In this document: piece by piece, positions 41,240 through 53,299 of the stretch | Numbering within the stretch: the first letter of the stretch is position 1 | Layout of the letters: each line of letters begins with the position of its first letter | Source: Zoroaster sp. YZ-2022 | Taxonomy: Eukaryota; Echinodermata; Asteroidea; Forcipulatida; Zoroasteridae | Direction of reading: 5' to 3' | Assembly (NCBI GenBank): GCA_029582265.1 | Contig: CM055828.1 | Coordinates: 16,813,430-16,877,429, forward strand | DNA length: 64,000 nucleotides | Made by a program: the position numbers and the translations under genes | The notes under the pieces: model-generated | The model's database searches: none | What the model saw: the letters and a program-made list of their open reading frames with translations, nothing else | What the model was told of the DNA's origin: nothing

Positions 41240-44200
41240 GTTATTGATGGAATCTTAGCAGCTATGCTATAATGTCCGTAAGCACGAGTATGTATTCCAT
41301 CCTCTAAAATATATCTCTTTGTATCGAGACCGTCTAACGATTTTTTGTCAACTTTTATAGTGTAAAGATGATGACCTTGGTTTCTAATAAAATTCATCTT
41401 GTGATGATACGATTTATTTTCGAATAAAACTCTTTTATAGTTTTCGTGATTAATTTTCTTTTCTAAAACTTGTTTTTTAACGCCTTTAGCTTTTTTTAAG
41501 TTCTTTTTCATTCGATAAAAGTACAGAGTACATTTTTGCTCTTAAACCCGCAAATTCAGAAATAGGTACTCCGGCCGTTTCATCTTTAAATTTTCCAATC
41601 ACTTTTTTATTTTCTTCAGAATGTAAAAAATGTTGTTTGCTATAATTACTAAAGTCGTATAACTCTTTGTCTTGTTCCATATCTTTATAAACATCTTTGG
41701 TTTCAATATTAACCATTAAACTATCCGTATCCGTGTAAAGTAACTCGCACTCGTTACCGTACTTTTTTTTAAATGATTGTAATAAAAATCATACATTAAA
41801 TGTTTACTTAATTCTAAAACAGTCATTCCTACGTAGATTGGTTTATTGAGTACGAGACTCGTTTTGTACATGTGAATCGCAGCCAAGTCAAAGCCTTCAA
41901 AAATCTTTTGCTCGGCAAAAGTCGGCTTTGCTATTTTTTTTACAAATGCGTTCTTTGTCCTTGGCGTCGTTCGGTCTCATGAGATACACATTAATACGAT
42001 TTCGTACATTTTCCATCGTTTTTCCAAAAACTGAATTATTCATCAGTTTGTATAAATCTTTTTCAAAATCACTCGTTGCGTCTTTTCTAAATTCGGTGTT
42101 TAAATTAATGTACGACTTCATCCAACATGATTCATCAAATTCTAAAACGCGATGAATTTTAGTCAGTTTCATACCGAGTTGTAAATATTTTTGTAAATTC
42201 TGATAATGAATAACGTATTTTGTTTTGTCGTTTAAATTAGCGACTAATTTTACAACGTTTGGATCGGGTTTGTCGCCCAATAAATTCTTTTGATAGTCAC
42301 TCATCCATTCTTTCGGTATCGTTAATTTCTCTGGCGCGAGCGGATAATCGTTATGAGAATCGTGTAATTTTTCTGGATATTCTAAATCAACTTCTAAAAT
42401 ATGTCCTCTTCCGTATTTTAATCCTTTTTCTTTTTATGAAAATAATAATCATTAATTCGTTCTTGAGATAACCATTTAAAATTACCCGTTGGTAAAGGTT
42501 GACTCATCGCATGACCGTACAAATTATTCGCGTCTAAATACATAATGTAACTCGTTGGTTTCGATGGATCGTAACCCTCGCATTTTGGGTTGTTTGCTTT
42601 CGAGTATCTATTACTCGCTATAACTATTCCCCCTCTCAAACCATTTTCTATAAATAAATACATGTCGATATCCGTTAACAATTCTAAAGTTTGTTTCGAA
42701 TGTTTTAATAAAGCGTCCCAACTTAAACCCGGACTCGTACAATAATGAGCCGGATCTAAATCGTATTGTTTCATACAAGTATCGCGAAAGTTTTCAAACA
42801 CATCCGCTAATAACGAGACATCGGTACACACGTACAAATCGTGATAATCACCAAGAGTTTTACAATCAAACTTGTTATAAACATTCTTTGCATGCTCGTA
42901 TTGTTCTTTAGTAATATGTTGCTTGTTTAAACGACTATAAAATGCTTCGATCGGAGGAAGGCGCGTTTCTTCAAATCTTTCAAACTATCCATGTACTCGT
43001 AAGGATAAATACCCTTGCTTTTTAAAAGATTAAATTTTTCTAAATCGGGTTCGTGTAATCTCGTGATACGAAAAGATTTACTCGATTCAACCATTTTATT
43101 GAGTGAATAAGGTAAAAATTGAAAACTATCGAGAAATCGTAGTTGCCCGATTGAAAAAGAAATGTACTTTTCCATATTGTTTGGAATACACGTTAGATTT
43201 CCTTCGCTACGACTTATTCCTTGCATGATGAGATGAGAGTCGTAACCTCGCAAATTATGAATAAAAACGGGTATAAATGTTACATTAGGTTCTATTTTTA
43301 GTTTTAAATTACATCTATCATGCGCGGCGCCTCTATATTTACCGGTAACGTGACAATGATCTCTAACTTTTGCGTAAGATTTTTTTTACTTTTCATCGTC
43401 AATTTCTTTTCTACAAACCCAACAACAACATTTTGAGTCGTCGTTGACGTGCCAATAAGATTTTTCGCATATCCAGCACCGTTTAGCATTTTTAAAATCT
43501 TCTTCATCTTCTTCTGTCATGTTTATTTTTTGAGGGTTTTTAAATATCGCGTTGATCTCGTCTACTTTTTTCGATAGTTTTATTAAAAAGTGTTTGACCG
43601 CATCTTCACCCCTATACGTAAACGATGAAAATATTTCACCATCGGCACTAATAATGACGTACGAAAAACCGCACGGAATGTGCTCTTGTTTAGCATAAGT
43701 TTTGTCACCTAGGTTTTTACTCATTAAAGGTAAAATTGCCTCAAAGTCCGCGTATATAGTAAAAGGAACTTTCATCTTTTTATGAAAATTTAAAAATTTC
43801 AACGTATCGTTTTTACCCTTGTTCGGTATCGTGTATTTTACCGCTCTACCACCTACACCTCTACACTCGCTCGTATGTTCTAAAAGTATTTCTTCTCTAC
43901 TAAAATTACACAAGCAACGACCGCAAAAGTGCTTTTTAGCTTTATGCTTCGTTTGATCGTAAAGTAATTTATTAAAATCCTTGATCCAAACGTAGTGAGA
44001 TCTAATTGCTCCTTGTTTTTCTTCTTGGATTAATAATAATTGTATACGTTTTTTCTCATACTCTTCGTCGCTAATGTATACGGGAACGACCGAAGAAAAT
44101 TTATCCAAACCATAAACGTTTATCGCTAAACAATTTTGTTTCTCTACTCGATCAATCTGACTTATTGGTGTAGGAGCGTCGATATTATCAAAATTTAAAC

Positions 44201-45086
44201 CATCCTCTATAGGGTATGTTGAGGGTCTATATGAATGTTCTATTTTTATTCCTTTTTCTTTGTTTGCGTGAAAACGAGCGACGCGAAGTGCCCATCGCAA
44301 ACAATCGTCGTCTTAATTTTTTACGTTGATGCACGATTTTTTATTTTTTATATAGTCGCATAGCTCGATATAAGAACCACCTCTCAAAGGTCGATATTTC
44401 GAGATTGTAAGATCTAATCGTTCAAAACGATCTACGATCCATCCACTACCTCTTGTTGTAAAAGTTGCTACAACTTCTCCAATTCTATCAAAACCCCTAG
44501 CTAATTTAGCTTTAATATTATTCATATTTAATAAAGTTATTTGTTCAGAAAAATGAAAAGGAACCGTCAAAAACTCAATCCCACCGTCATCTTTTTCTTT
44601 ATAAAATTTAACCCACAAGTATATCATAAACTTGTACGGCCCAAATTCTTGTAAATCTAAAGCCAACTTTTCGATTATCGGCGTTTCAACACCTTCGTAA
44701 AACACGCGTAAATCTTTTTCTCTTTTATGACCTATCGGTATAGTCATTGTTCGCTTTCGTAAATATTCTCCACCGTCGATCGGCGGTTCGTCAAATTCTA
44801 AAACACCTCTACGCCAATCTCTCACAATCTTATACAAATCTTTTCGCAATCGTCTTCCTGGTCCTATCGGAATACCTTCTGCTTCTATAACAACCTCGAG
44901 TTGACGCTTTGTTAATTTTGTTAATGGCTTTGGTTTATGATGACGTAAATATCTTTTTACCGCTTCGTAATAAGACCGTTTATTGATTTTACCCTCGCTG
45001 TTTTGCGTAAGAATTAGCCCGTGTTCTCGCGCAAACTCTTTCAATTTTTGCAATGTCCATTTCGATAAATATCTTTTGTTTTCCAT
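41236..45086 (-). pseudogene. Polinton protein-primed family B DNA polymerase, broken
   Basis: Start ATG 45086, just inside the right TIR. The N-terminal 250 residues contain two short helical SAP-like segments (LSKWTLQKLKEFAREHG and LTKLTKRQLEVVIEAEG). Exonuclease motifs follow: FTIYADFEA and LRGYDSHLI. Polymerase motifs are MYLDANNLYGHAMSQPLPTG, KLMNNSVFGKTMEN and YTDTDSLMVN, and the C-terminal part ends with GIHTRAYGHYS. A cysteine cluster (CWICEKSYW ... CCCWVCRK) sits between exonuclease motifs. Breaks: in-frame stops at 44313-44315 and 43386-43388, and frameshifts near 42955, 42425, 41935, 41770 and 41500, several at A/T runs. Related enzymes start replication on a terminal protein. This copy cannot make a full-length enzyme. 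Confidence 0.9.
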
Positions 45087-45091
45087 ACTCT

Positions 45092-45577
45092 CTTTCACTA
45101 TATATCCACATAATCCTTCGAGTTTTTTCACTTTTTTAACTCTGATTTTCAATATCTTTTTTTTTCTTTAAAAATTTTATACAACATACGGTAGTAAAGC
45201 AAAAGGGGGCAACGGAGCGCAGCGCAGTGATTATGGACCACTCCACCTCCTGCGGGTTGTGCCAACTGATTTTTTATTAATTTTTTATTTTTTCTAATAA
45301 TATTACATTTCTTACAAATCTCTTTTTTTTTCCGCAACAAAACACACGCGCGCCGTTCTTAAAAAAAAAAAAATTCTAATAATTTTTTTTTTTTAACTCT
45401 GATTTTCAATATCTTTTTTCTCGCAACAAAAACACACGCAAGCCGTTCTCAAAAAAAAAATTGTTTTCTAATAAAAATTATATATATATTTTTTAAATCT
45501 CATTTTTTATTAAATATCCTTTTTTCACAACCCGCAGGAGGTGGAGTGGTCCAGAAGCCCCCTTTTGCTTTACTACT
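45092..45577. repeat. Right terminal inverted repeat of the Polinton
   Basis: Inverse of 33171-33660. It includes the internal inverted copy of the terminus at 45191-45261 and TATA-like CTATATATCC before the polymerase gene. Confidence 0.95.
45191..45261 (+). repeat. Inverted internal copy of the Polinton terminus (right)
   Basis: GTAGTAAAGCAAAAGGGGGC and, after a spacer of about 20 bases, GGACCACTCCACCTCCTGCG repeat the element's outer end in inverse orientation to the adjacent outer terminus. Confidence 0.9.
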
Positions 45578-45582
45578 ACCTG
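45578..45582. repeat. Right target-site duplication ACCTG of the Polinton
   Basis: Direct copy of 33166-33170. Directly after it the LINE frame continues with ISEQQHGF. Confidence 0.8.
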
Positions 45583-46830
45583 CCATTTCTGAGCAGCAAC
45601 ACGGCTTTGTCTCTGGCAGGGATTGCTCCACCAACCTTACTTCATTATTTCAGGAGGCATACCATGCTGTTGCCCAGAGCGAATGGCAGTTTCAAAGGCC
45701 TTTGATCGAGTCAACCATGATTTCTTGTTATATAAACTGAAATCCTACAATATTCATCCTAATATGTTAATGTTATCTTAATGGTTTTACCTCTATATGG
45801 GAAAACAGTGCCCTCGGGTATTCCACAGGGTTCAATACTGGGTTCAATATTTACTTTATTTGTTAATGCTCTTCCAATAGTGTTTGCTTTTTGCAGATGA
45901 CTTAAAAGTTTTTCGTCAGATTGGTTGTTCTGCAGCTACTCTTTCATGACAGGCAGACTTAGATAAAAGTTATGAACTGGTCTAGGCCTAATACCTGGCA
46001 TCTCTTTTTAAATGTTAATAAATGTATTGTTTTAACTCTTACCCTTAAGAAGACGCCTTTTAAATTTGATTACACTCTTGGTGACGTTACACACTCGCTG
46101 TTCAGAAAGACCTTGGTATTTTTATTGACAGTAGACTCTATTATCAAAAAAGCTAATCGCATGAGCGGTTTGGTCTGGCACAACTTCCCGGCGCTCTTTG
46201 AAGAATGATCATGTTTTACGCACCTTGTTTTGTTCACGAATCAGACCGAATCTAGAGTATTGTACAATAGTGTTTAATTCTATCTCTGCTCATTAGGCAC
46301 ATAGGATAGAAGGAGTTCAGCATCGTTTTCTCAAATTGTTCATAGGACGCTTAATTGTAACACTGGTTATAATTGTAACTTGGATTATATTGACTTATGT
46401 GATATTTACAGGATTCCATCCCTCAGACATAGGAGAATTGTTAATGACTGTTTATTTCTATATAAATGTTTTCACAATCATTTTAGTGCCACAGACTTCA
46501 ACACATTTAGTTTACATGTTTCTAATCGGCGTACAAGGCATGCCAATGAACACATCCTCCATGTCCCAAGGAATCGCGTTGAGGTGACAAAGCGTGGCTT
46601 TATATCGAGGATTTCATCAACCTATAACGAGACTTGTGATGTGTTCGGGGCTCCATCTCTTACTTCTTTCCGTACTCAGGTTTCCCATGCCTTAGCCAGT
46701 ACCAGATATGTATTTGAGTGTCTTAAAAATTTTGCATTCTATTGTTATGTAATTTTTAATTCATTGTTTTTATATTTATATTTATATTTATCATTTCCTG
46801 TATTGGCGGCTCGTCCGCTGTTGGAACTGA
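45583..46830 (+). mobile_element. Right half of a degenerate non-LTR retrotransposon (reverse transcriptase)
   Basis: Reverse-transcriptase blocks are visible in changing frames: ISEQQHGFVSGRDCSTNL at 45583, GIPQGSILGSIFTLFVNALP near 45820, FADDLKVF near 45890, then the C-terminal RRIVNDCLFLYKCFHNHF and RNRVEVTKRGFISR. Frame changes and stops between the blocks show it is dead. The block order and QHGF/FADD motifs fit a CR1/Jockey-like clade, but I cannot decide between clades. The 3' end runs into TTTATATTTATATTTA and then simple repeats. Its 5' part is on the other side of the Polinton (33110-33170). Confidence 0.8.
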
Positions 46831-46831
46831 A

Positions 46832-46910
46832 CTGAACCGAACCCAACCCAACCCAACCCAACCCAACCCAGCAAGCAAGCAAGCAAGCAAGCAAACAAAT
46901 AAATAATAAT
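46832..46910. repeat. Simple repeats (AACCC)n and (AAGC)n
   Basis: AACTGAACTGAACC, then (CAACC)n, then (GCAA)n and (AAAT)n, directly after the LINE 3' end. Confidence 0.85.
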
Positions 46911-46956
46911 GTCGGGCATTTTAAAGCGCTCTTAAACAAGGTATCACAGCGCTGAA

Positions 46957-47188
46957 CATTATTACCCCTGCTCATCAGGCGCATAAATCATTCCTGAAAC
47001 CATCTCAGCTCCCTGGGGAGTATACAGCTCAATTGCTGCCATTTCGGCGCATATGGGCTAATCAAACAACAACCAACTCTGCCCTCACAGGTACCCATTT
47101 ACTCCTGGGTGGAGAGAAGCAATTATGGTAAAGTGTCTTGCTCAAGGACACAAGTACATGTACCACGGTCACGGACGGGATTCGAACC
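46957..47188 (-). repeat. SINE copy (reverse orientation)
   Basis: Reverse copy of the SINE at 61846-62198: shared CTGCTCATCAGGCGCATAAA, CATCTCAGCTCCCTGGGGAG, TTTACTCCTGGGTGGAGAGA and TCTTGCTCAAGGACACAAG, then the B box region GGGATTCGAACCC. A 35-bp direct repeat (CTACCCACTACAAATAAAC) follows at 47189-47265. Confidence 0.75.
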
Positions 47189-47394
47189 CACTACCCACTA
47201 CAAATAAACAAACAAACCCTGTTCACCTTACTACCCACTACAAATAAACAAACAAACCCTGTTCATAAAGATGTACTACGTTTCAGTGTATACAGAGATG
47301 GAGTCCATATTTGGGCTCATGTATAGGCCTATCACTTGTGTTTTTGGTTTATTTTACCAGCAATTTCTGAAATTTGTTGTTTTCATCAGAAAAT

Positions 47395-47395
<1 letters not shown>

Positions 47396-47457
<62 letters not shown>
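47396..47457. repeat. (TA)n microsatellite, about 60 bp
   Basis: Uninterrupted AT dinucleotides ending in TTTC. Confidence 0.98.
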
Positions 47458-47458
<1 letters not shown>

Positions 47459-47459
47459 C

Positions 47460-50400
47460 TTTTGAAGTGAGATATTTCACTGGGCCAATGTTATCAGAAG
47501 CTCGATAAAAGTCGATAAAAACCCACAATAGGCCTACATTCATTTCGGGACATTTATACTATAAAACCATTCATTCATAATTATTTTAAGGAATGTGTTA
47601 TTTTTAACTGAGCATTTGTTATCCTTTACTCTGGTATGAATAGCAGTTCCAATTGAATGGAAAAGAGATTTCCAAAAATAAATAGCGGCTAACACAGGCT
47701 TAGTTATTAAGGCAAAAAAAGTCTCCGGTTTTTACCAGAAACCGGAGACTTTTTTTTTTGCCTAAGGCATATCCTGAATTGGTCTTATGATGACCTCATA
47801 AACGACAAAACTGATTTGTCAATTATTTTGTGCTACCTTGACTCATATCTCCTTGCAAATTAATGTAAGTGTGCATAGTCATATATGAGTACCATTGATG
47901 ATTTTGCAATAGGCTATTTGTTTCTATTTGTGTAGAAATCAACTCCAAAATATGTATGCGTTATAAGCCTAGTTTATACTAATTGCAGTTCTATATGTGT
48001 GTGGGCCTATAGGCCTACGACCCTGCTTGATCCAGAGAATTCACGGGGACCAAACTCACCCTCAATCTGGCAGATTAATTTTTGCATTTTCAAGCATTCC
48101 CAGGTCAAATAAAGGGTGAATGAACTTTCCAAACCTAGTGCAAACCTAATATGTCTTTCAACCAATGGCAATGAAGGAGTATCTAACTGGAGGTGACTTG
48201 GGATCATGTGGAAGGTAAAAAAAATCATGAATATTCATTTTTTGTGTGGAGGTTTTTCCACACAGTCGTGCCCCGCAGGGTTAAATTAAGGAAGCTTGTG
48301 TAACCTTCATCCAAAGACTTGACAAGTTTCGTCAGAAATATCATCGGATAAAATACAGTCCATTGCTCCGACATCCCGTTTATTCGATGGCTCAACATTC
48401 CGACAATGTTCCTGTATTGTCAAACTACAAGAAATGATTTGCCCAACATAAACGAAGAACATTTGTTTGGAAATTCAAGTTCCAAAGCCAACTGTTCCAA
48501 CATCCCATTATTCCGACATCCCATAAGTTCGACGATCCATTAGTCCAACAGCCTTGTTCCGAAACCTTATAATTATTAATAAACCATCACAATTATATGC
48601 CTTTGCCACATTGTCGGATGGGCCTCCCCCGAGTGCCCCGCCCCTTTGTCAAGACCCTGGAGACGTCGCTGGTTGGCTTAGTTTCAAAATGGTTAAACGA
48701 GCCATTGGTCTGATAGCCATCCGATATTCGGACTATTGGGATGTCAGCATATCAATAACCAGGCACTATTTGGCATTTGGCAACAGAGCAAACAAAAAAC
48801 CACAAAAAACTATAAATTAAAATTAAGAAATTATTGTTGCTTTAATTTGAATGGCGATTCAGAAAACAATTTATTTTAATCAGGTACAGGTCCGTACTGC
48901 ATCGTATGGATTGGATCCATGGATTAAGATGTCATATACAGCGTTGGGCATTACAAATTGTGACTTCCGAAATACAAGCTATTTAAAAATTATTTCTACA
49001 TGATTTCGTGATATTCAAAACAGTATTTACTTTTTTTGTTTGCAAGCTAATGTACCGATATATGATAGGCTGTCTAACAGTCTGACCAATCACCAATGGA
49101 AAGTCAGACAGTAAGAAGGGGGCTGGCGGTTCGTGATTGGGACTGGAAAAATGTAACCATTATGGCCCAACATCTCGTATAAAAACAAATCGTATTTTGA
49201 CAAAAATAATCTTCTCATAAATTCTGTTTTTTTAATTTCTGGTAAATATTTTCCCCAGAAAACATATGGAAGAAGTGATCAGAATGCACCAGTGAGCTTG
49301 CAAAAATTAAACTGTTTCTCTGGACTAGCACTCGCCATTTCAAAAATGGAAAATTTAAATTTCCGTCACGCAAACCTTAAGGAACCTTTTTGTCCAGTCC
49401 ATTACAAGATCACCTCTCCCCATAACATTAATAAATACAACAGATGTTACATGTTATTTTGATGAATATTTCTTTTCTTATACATTTTATCTTATTTTAC
49501 ATAATTACTAATTCAGAGAAAAATGTATTACACAATCCACAAAATGAAATGGATATATAAATGATAAATGTATATAGAAGATTCAGCAGTATTTTGTGTA
49601 TAAAGAGATTATGTGTATAAACATTTGATTTGAGGCGCAGTTACTGGCAGAATCTGCATACATTGCATGTTTACAATCTTTATTTAATCAAACAACAGCA
49701 GGAAATATTAACTGGCGGAACCCTTAGCTGTACATAGGATCCTACTTGTATCAAACAATATGTAGACTCACACTACTAAACCAATACCTGTGCCCTTTCA
49801 AATACTGATGGTGCCCCTAGCCCTGGACTCAAGTTCCAATTCCTGGCTACTGTCTTGTGTACACTGACACGCATGAGTACCATTCAAGACCATGAGATTC
49901 TCTAGGCAGACAAGCTCTATGGTCAAATGGCTGTTCACATGGTATATGACATAACGCTTATTCCAAATGAGCTAACTTACTAAACATTTATTATTATGGT
50001 AACTCGTATGCACATTCATTTAAAATGTTCAGACACTTCCGACATAACTGTTGTACATACAGGATGCTTGTGGTAGACAATGCGTCAGACTTACACACTC
50101 GTAAAACCTTTCAGTATTCATCACTCAGAATAAGCACTAAAGACCTTTACCACACTGTGGCCATCTTTGCCAGATTCCCTGTATGTTGTGTGCTAATACT
50201 CATTATACAACATAGGGACCAGGCTATTTTCCCTTCCGGCCTCGGTTTGGTCATGTAGATTTTCATGGAAGTAAATCAAGATGGTCGCACCATTAGTAAC
50301 AGTCTATTGAGTTGACAGGTTGGTTTCTACACATTATATCCAGATGTATATTATCTACATGTACAAAAGACTTCTCGTACTTTTTGATCCCCATTGAGTA

Positions 50401-50603
50401 TAAATATACATTCCAAGAAAGTATATTTACAAAAAGCATTCACAGGCTCCTTCGAGAGAGACATTTGCAAAATTATTTCATTTTTTTAAAGCAGATAATC
50501 ACAAGATCTGATGGGATTTAGTGCATCACCTCACTAACCTAAAATATTTCTAAAACAGATTTAGGCTTTACTTGAAGCAGCTTTTATTGTCTTTTTTCTT
50601 ATA
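47460..50603. other. Intergenic or USP47 downstream sequence, no gene recognised
   Basis: I find no exon in these 3 kb. A small hairpin lies at 47709-47766 (AGTCTCCGGTTT and AAACCGGAGACT flanked by A and T runs and by GGCA/TGCC). The stretch 48350-48560 has repeated TTCCGACATCCC-like words. Confidence 0.35.
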
Positions 50604-50877
50604 ACTATATAATAATAATAATAATAATGTGTGGACTTATATAGCGCACGTATCCACCAACTAAGTGGTGCTCAAGGCGCATTCTTTTTTACGTGCATTA
50701 CACAACACACGGGACCTACGGCTTTACGTCCCATCCGAAGGACGAAGCAATTATGGTTAAGTACCTTGCTCAAGGACACAAGTGTCATGACCGGGGCTCG
50801 AACCCACACCCTGCTGCTGGCAACACCAGAACTTGAGTTCGGTGCGCTAGACCGCTCGGCCACGACACTCCATAACA
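50604..50877 (-). repeat. tRNA-derived SINE copy (reverse orientation)
   Basis: On the - strand it begins GGAGTGTCGTGGCCGAGCGG (A box), has GTGTGGGTTCGAGCCCC (B box), then TCCTTGAGCAAGGTACTTAA and TCCTTCGGATGGGACGTAAA, and ends in (ATT)n. The middle part is a domain shared by many metazoan SINEs. Confidence 0.8.
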
Positions 50878-51415
50878 TACTCCATATATGTTTAAGTCAC
50901 ATACTCAATAAGATATAACTCAACACATTACGTACAGATTTGATTAAAGATTAAAATACAAAGAATTCCAATCTCAAATATTGCTAAAATCTACCAGCAA
51001 CAGACTTAGTTACTGAAATAATAGAGCTTTGATATTTTTGGCCAATATCTGATATATAAAATGCACACTACATGTACTGTAAGTAAATGTTCAACACTCA
51101 GCATCCATCTTGGATTTCCTATACACAAGTAAATGAGAATATGAATGAGGTTTATAATGTGTCAAATAGACTTCTGCCTATTTGGAGACATCAAGAAGAT
51201 CTGTTATACTGTACATGTATATTTAAAGATGATATATTTTAAAAGAAGCCACAATGATCCCCGAGTGATCCCCCAGACTGTCACTTCCCAGGTTTAGCGT
51301 TGTAACTTGGGGGCATGATCCCTGGCTACATCAGCATGGATGGGTTCATTATGGCTTCTGACTAGCTCCTACAACAAATATATTGACAACAGCAACAGGG
51401 AGACTGTCAACTATG

Positions 51416-51490
51416 GGGCTGAATAGCTCAGTTGGTAGAGCACCCGTACAGCAATCCAGAGGTCAGAGGTTCGAGTCCTGCTTCAGTAAA
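51416..51490 (+). repeat. tRNA-like SINE head
   Basis: GGCTGAATAGCTCAGTTGGT then AGAGC is an A box and GAGGTTCGAGTCCTG a B box at tRNA spacing. The anticodon stem does not pair and position 33 is not U, so I call a SINE head or tRNA relic rather than a tRNA gene. Confidence 0.55.
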
Positions 51491-51528
51491 TTTTCCTTCA
51501 TTCACTCCGAAAATTAAATATATTTAAA

Positions 51529-51838
51529 GGGTAGGTACAACATTGGTAATTACTAAACTGTCAAATTAACAAATTATTATCTAAAACTTACATGGTGTAT
51601 AAAATATGTATATACACTGTCAATCATCCTGAGAAATAAAGCAATTTGTATGTCAAATCTACAACAACAAATTTTAACACAAAAAACATGTAACAGTTTG
51701 TTGTCATTTTCTCAAAAACGTGAGCACCTATTGTGATGACAGTTTCAGAAGTTAGTTAAATGATATATTTTTTTGAAAACTAGCAGGTTGAAATAAACGT
51801 ACAGTACCAAATACCAATGTTATACCTTCCCCGTTCAT
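51529..51838. mobile_element. MITE-like repeat Q, copy 1
   Basis: Ends GGTACAACATTGGTAATT and AAATACCAATGTTATACC are inverted. A related copy is at about 61780-62470, where a SINE is inserted in it. They share GTTGAAATRAACGTAC and ACCAATGTTRTA. Confidence 0.5.
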
Positions 51839-51964
51839 GCTGATTGCAACATGAACAAATTATTTATCTATGCAGGTATAGCAACTGAATTGCATACGCC
51901 AATAGACAAATCTTAGTTTTGTTTTACTTTATACTACTATGTTGCTCGGAATGAAGCCAGGTTC

Positions 51965-52046
51965 ATATTTCACGTGGACATGAATGTGAACACGAACGTG
52001 AACACGAACATGAATGTGAACACGAATGCGAACATGAATGCGAAGG
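51965..52046. repeat. 12-bp-type tandem repeat
   Basis: Variants of GAACACGAATGT in tandem, about seven units. Confidence 0.8.
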
Positions 52047-52049
52047 AAT

Positions 52050-53299
52050 TGTGACCTCAGAACCTGAATTTATACACAAATGGATTCGCAGAAGTTCAAC
52101 ACATTTCAATTTATGCGAACCATTTGTGTCGCATCTGCCCTAACTATGAGCTGGGCATTATGTAGATGCTTTGAGGCTTGTGAATTACACCAGATACCGG
52201 CCGTGTGGCCGCCATGTTTCCCAGAGATTCAACTTTGACCTTGGTTGGTAGCGAGCACGCGATCCGCAAAGCGTGATGTCATACCTGATGGACACAACGT
52301 ATCCAATGAAATCGCTTGAATGGTGCACCAGGAGCCTGTCTTTATACTTGAGCATGAAGACAGGAAACCAGTCTTTTGGGATGCTAGGTGGGAGCAGAAT
52401 TATTGGTCCTTTTCCATTGTTGTCAAAATTATACGCTTGCTCGGAGTTACAATAAAATGATGGAAGAGGACTAGTAATTCTGCTTCCCCATTATCATATC
52501 AAAAAAAGTCTCACATTCTGTTATTAGAAAATACACAAATGTGATTTCTTGAGCAATACAGATTGCAAATTCTTTTGCTTGATTGTCTCTATCTGCCTTT
52601 GTATAATAGATGATACAACTTATTTCAATATCTCAATACTATGACCATAAACAATTAGGCAAAAATAATATTGCTATTTGTATTATCCTGGTTGGATAAC
52701 AAACAAAAACAATACTGAAAACAAAACAAAACAGAACTTAATGTTTGTTATAAATCATGTGGAGTGGCACATTTTTAGTTGAATTTCATTGTATGTTTTT
52801 ACACTGTGGGTGATTAATTGTCAACACATAAGGTTCATCCTCCCCTACCCCTCACCTCTGCATTAGGTGACTACTACCAGATATAAATTACTGTGAATTT
52901 TGGTATCAAAAGTCTAGTATCTACACAAAGCAGGCACTAACTGCAATAACCAATCAGCCACTGTGTGGAATGGTACTTAACCACCATGGGTCTAATGTTG
53001 AGTTCTAAACCATTCATTTCACCGGGGGCTACCATAACTGCAGTGGTTTCAATATTCCGCTTTTTATGCAGTCCAATGCCTCTTTGACCGATGCTGGGCA
53101 ATCTATTTGATGAATGTGTCATGCACATGCAGTGTGGAGCCACCGCAATCATGGTGGAAAAAGGTTGACTGATTTATCCGTTATGGAACAGTGAAAACTT
53201 GTAGTTTTGTAAATGTCTCCATTATTGAACCCATCTGTGTGGACTTTCTTCTTTTTGGAAAGGGGTCTAGGGACATTTCGCTGTCCCCTCAGTGTGTGA
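52050..53299. other. Probable USP47 3' untranslated or downstream sequence
   Basis: Non-coding. It lies within 1.4 kb after the USP47 stop codon on the - strand. I could not place a polyadenylation site. Confidence 0.35.

Larger units (their letters stand above)
33171..45577. mobile_element. Polinton/Maverick (adintovirus-like) element, 12.4 kb, degenerate
   Basis: The ends are AGTAGTAAAG and CTTTACTACT, fitting the AG...CT rule for Polintons, with long inverted repeats and a direct target duplication. Gene content is the family's: rve integrase, protein-primed polymerase B, double-jelly-roll major capsid, penton-like minor capsid and FtsK/HerA-type ATPase, with several small proteins. No adenain-like cysteine protease is recognisable. 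Gene blocks: + (33662-33973), - (34067-36350), + (36387-41239), - (41236-45086). At least six genes carry stops or frameshifts, so the copy should not be able to move or form particles unaided. Confidence 0.95.

Noticed and set aside
33171..45577. Assembly error or free viral contig as the source of the Polinton
   Set aside because: The TIRs, the target duplication and the continuous LINE frame across the site show real chromosomal integration.
47709..47766. Hairpin followed by a T run that looks like a bacterial terminator
   Set aside because: Both arms are flanked by A and T runs and GGCA/TGCC, so it is a small palindromic repeat. The window is eukaryotic, so a Rho-independent terminator has no meaning here.
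51416..51490. tRNA gene
   Set aside because: A and B boxes are present, but the anticodon stem does not pair and position 33 is not U. It is more likely a SINE head.
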